Shown: piece by piece, positions 62,734 through 64,000 of the stretch
Position numbering within the stretch: position 1 is the stretch's first letter
Layout: every line of letters begins with the position of its first letter
NCBI GenBank assembly: GCA_002733205.1
Contig: NVUW01000004.1
Span: 372,001 to 436,000, forward strand
From: Thalassobium sp.
GTDB taxonomy: Bacteria > Pseudomonadota > Gammaproteobacteria > Pseudomonadales > Oceanobacteraceae
Reading direction: 5' to 3'
Length of the DNA: 64,000 bases
Notes under the pieces: generated by a model
Database searches by the model: none
What the model saw: only the letters and a program-made list of their open reading frames with translations
What the model was told of the DNA's origin: nothing
Program-made: the position numbers and the translations under genes

Positions 62734-63475
62734 CTTCCCGCAGCAGGCGTATTAATTCAGGTCCCAGCGGGTGTGTTCGGTTAACGTAAAGTACATGCGG
62801 AAAGGTCGCGATAATACTGTCTGAAAACTGCAGATGCTCCCTGCCCAGGCCATGCTGCGTTGCGTAATACCAGCCAGTATCTTCAACAGTAAGCACATAA
62901 TCTACCCGTCCTTCTGCCAGCATCTGAATACCCTGCTCAATGCTATTTACGAACACCATATTCATACCAGCTTTAACAAAAGGAGTGACATAAGCACTGC
63001 TGGAATCGGAGCGGATGGTAGCAAGGGAGCTATCCCGCAGTTCGCTTAAGGTCTGCCAGGAAAACCCTCCACTCTTACGTTGGCGGAATAGCCCCATACG
63101 AATAGCCGCAGGAGCAACAATAACCACCTCTGCATGCGGGCTGCCTATTTTGGGAGGAAAAAAGCTCGCCAGCCAAGCCGCCGTCTGGTTGACTTCCATC
63201 GGGGCTCGGGCCGGAGGTAAAAATTCAGCAATAGCACGCCAGCCATAAGGCTGCAAAATGCGGTTAAGTCTGACGAAAGACAAGCCATCAGCAACGCTGC
63301 CTGAACTGGTAAAGGGCGGATACTCAATAGCCAAGACCTGAATACGTGTTACCGCATCATTCATGACTTCTTTATTATCAATTGTGTCATCCGCACTTCT
63401 AGCAGACGGCGTCAGAGTCAGCAGACCCGCAACCAACGCCAGTGATGGTATAAATCGACTCATAGACAGGTGCAT
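62723..63475 (-). CDS. Periplasmic solute-binding protein, family-3-like
   Basis: The 250-residue protein has a signal peptide (SRFIPSLALVAGLLTLTPSARSA) with cleavage before DDTID. The mature part resembles extracellular solute-binding family 3: IQVLAIEYPPFTS at the start, DGLSFVRLNRILQPYGW, and the DSSLATIRSDSSSAYVTPFV and GRVDYVLTVEDTGWYYA segments. It may bind an amino-acid-like or polar ligand. No permease or ATPase lies beside it, so it could be a lone sensor or orphan. I start at ATG 63475 after GCGGAG; a longer frame reaches 63550. Confidence 0.72.
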   Translation of the reverse strand: MHLSMSRFIPSLALVAGLLTLTPSARSADDTIDNKEVMNDAVTRIQVLAIEYPPFTSSGSVADGLSFVRLNRILQPYGWRAIAEFLPPARAPMEVNQTAAWLASFFPPKIGSPHAEVVIVAPAAIRMGLFRQRKSGGFSWQTLSELRDSSLATIRSDSSSAYVTPFVKAGMNMVFVNSIEQGIQMLAEGRVDYVLTVEDTGWYYATQHGLGREHLQFSDSIIATFPHVLYVNRTHPLGPELIRLLREATR

Positions 63476-63637
63476 AGAATTCTCCGCAAGCCAGATACAT
63501 ATACCAATAACCGTTAGGGCAACAAGCACACTGCTTGTATCAGACAGCAATAACGCTGAGTTGAAACTTCATGGCGCTCATTGCACTTACACCTCAGTCT
63601 GCGTCTAATAACACCCAATTTCAACAATACTAAATTG

Positions 63638-64000
63638 ATGATGAAACTATTAATCAGCGCCTGTCTGATGGGCCAACCGGTGCGCTACGATGGCCGCGCC
63701 AACGACGACAAGACCGACAACTTCCGCCACCAGTTACAGCGTTGGCAAGAGGCGGGGATTCTGATTCCTGTTTGTCCTGAAGTCGCCGGAGGTTTGCCAA
63801 CGCCCCGTCCGGCTGCGGAAATTGATCAGGGAGATGGTGAGGCAGTTTTGCAGGGCAAAGCGCGCATCATTTCACGCGACACAGAAGATTTTACCCGCGA
63901 GTTTATCGATGGCGCTCAACAGGCATTGGCCTGCGCGCAGCGCCACGGTGTGATTGCGGCATTGCTGGCGGCACGCTCACCGTCCTGCGGCAGTGACGGT
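63638..64000 (+). CDS. DUF523 family protein, cut by the window end
   Basis: The first 121 residues are present and the frame is open to base 64000. The start (M)MKLLISACLMGQPVRYDGRA, CPEVAGGLPTPRPAAEI and ARSPSCGSDG match the DUF523/YbbK family. Conserved cysteines lie in SACL, PVCPEV and SPSCG; these may hold a metal or cluster. The function is unknown. Two adjacent ATG codons (63638 and 63641) are equally good starts, and no strong ribosome site is visible. Confidence 0.88.
   Translation, partial: MMKLLISACLMGQPVRYDGRANDDKTDNFRHQLQRWQEAGILIPVCPEVAGGLPTPRPAAEIDQGDGEAVLQGKARIISRDTEDFTREFIDGAQQALACAQRHGVIAALLAARSPSCGSDG

Overview
The window looks like the chromosome of a marine, hydrocarbon- or steroid-using gammaproteobacterium. 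The medium-chain acyl-CoA ligase close to AlkK, the fatty-acid desaturase, the Baeyer-Villiger-type monooxygenase, the meta-cleavage genes, CmoM and UmuDC all fit an Oceanospirillales-like genome such as the Thalassolituus/Oceanobacter group. That placement is inference from gene content, not from a marker gene. No rRNA, tRNA or CRISPR array was seen.

Region 1 (1-14.4 kb) is an aromatic or steroid ring-degradation locus. On the minus strand lie a two-component flavin hydroxylase (HsaA/HsaB type), an SCP2 sterol-binding protein, and an SDR-TetR-TetR-PanE-like operon. On the plus strand lies a full meta-cleavage operon: C-C hydrolase, VOC extradiol dioxygenase, MhpA-type hydroxylase, hydratase, acylating acetaldehyde dehydrogenase and aldolase. 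The operon runs from a catechol-like substrate to pyruvate and acetyl-CoA. A shared inverted repeat (TGAACAC-N2-GTGTTCA) occurs at three places in the minus-strand part. Two different palindromes sit in the divergent SDR/hydrolase promoter. The region also holds an amidohydrolase-fold protein that has lost its metal ligands and a small secreted-protein gene broken by two frameshifts.

Region 2 (14.4-22 kb) has a YhiI-RbbA-YhhJ export operon, then umuDC behind a near-perfect LexA box, then a 270-bp MITE-like element. Region 3 (22-33 kb) has a large lipoprotein phosphoesterase, a trkH potassium-uptake gene followed by a KdpDE-like two-component pair, an AraC regulator divergent from a desaturase, REP-like repeats, and a secreted phospholipase C whose C-type lectin domain appears circularly permuted. 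Region 4 (33-38 kb) has a GST and an IorAB-type molybdenum hydroxylase with its XdhC and MobA-like maturation genes.

Region 5 (38-41.8 kb) is an AT-rich islet with two genes: an OLD-family ATPase/TOPRIM nuclease and a PD-(D/E)xK nuclease. It ends in a scar carrying the last codons of an AraC-type gene. This is the best candidate for an undescribed defence system. Region 6 (41.8-56 kb) is mostly core metabolism and signalling: two diguanylate cyclases, MOSC, CBS, a peroxiredoxin, the AlkK-like ligase, a DMT exporter, a FrnE-like DsbA, a second PanE-like reductase, and a BVMO divergent from its likely AraC regulator. Region 7 (56-62 kb) has an unusual signalling locus: response regulator and ATP-binding kinase on the minus strand, divergent from a multi-pass coiled-coil membrane protein and a von Willebrand A lipoprotein. 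The window closes with CmoM, a periplasmic binding protein and the start of a DUF523 gene.
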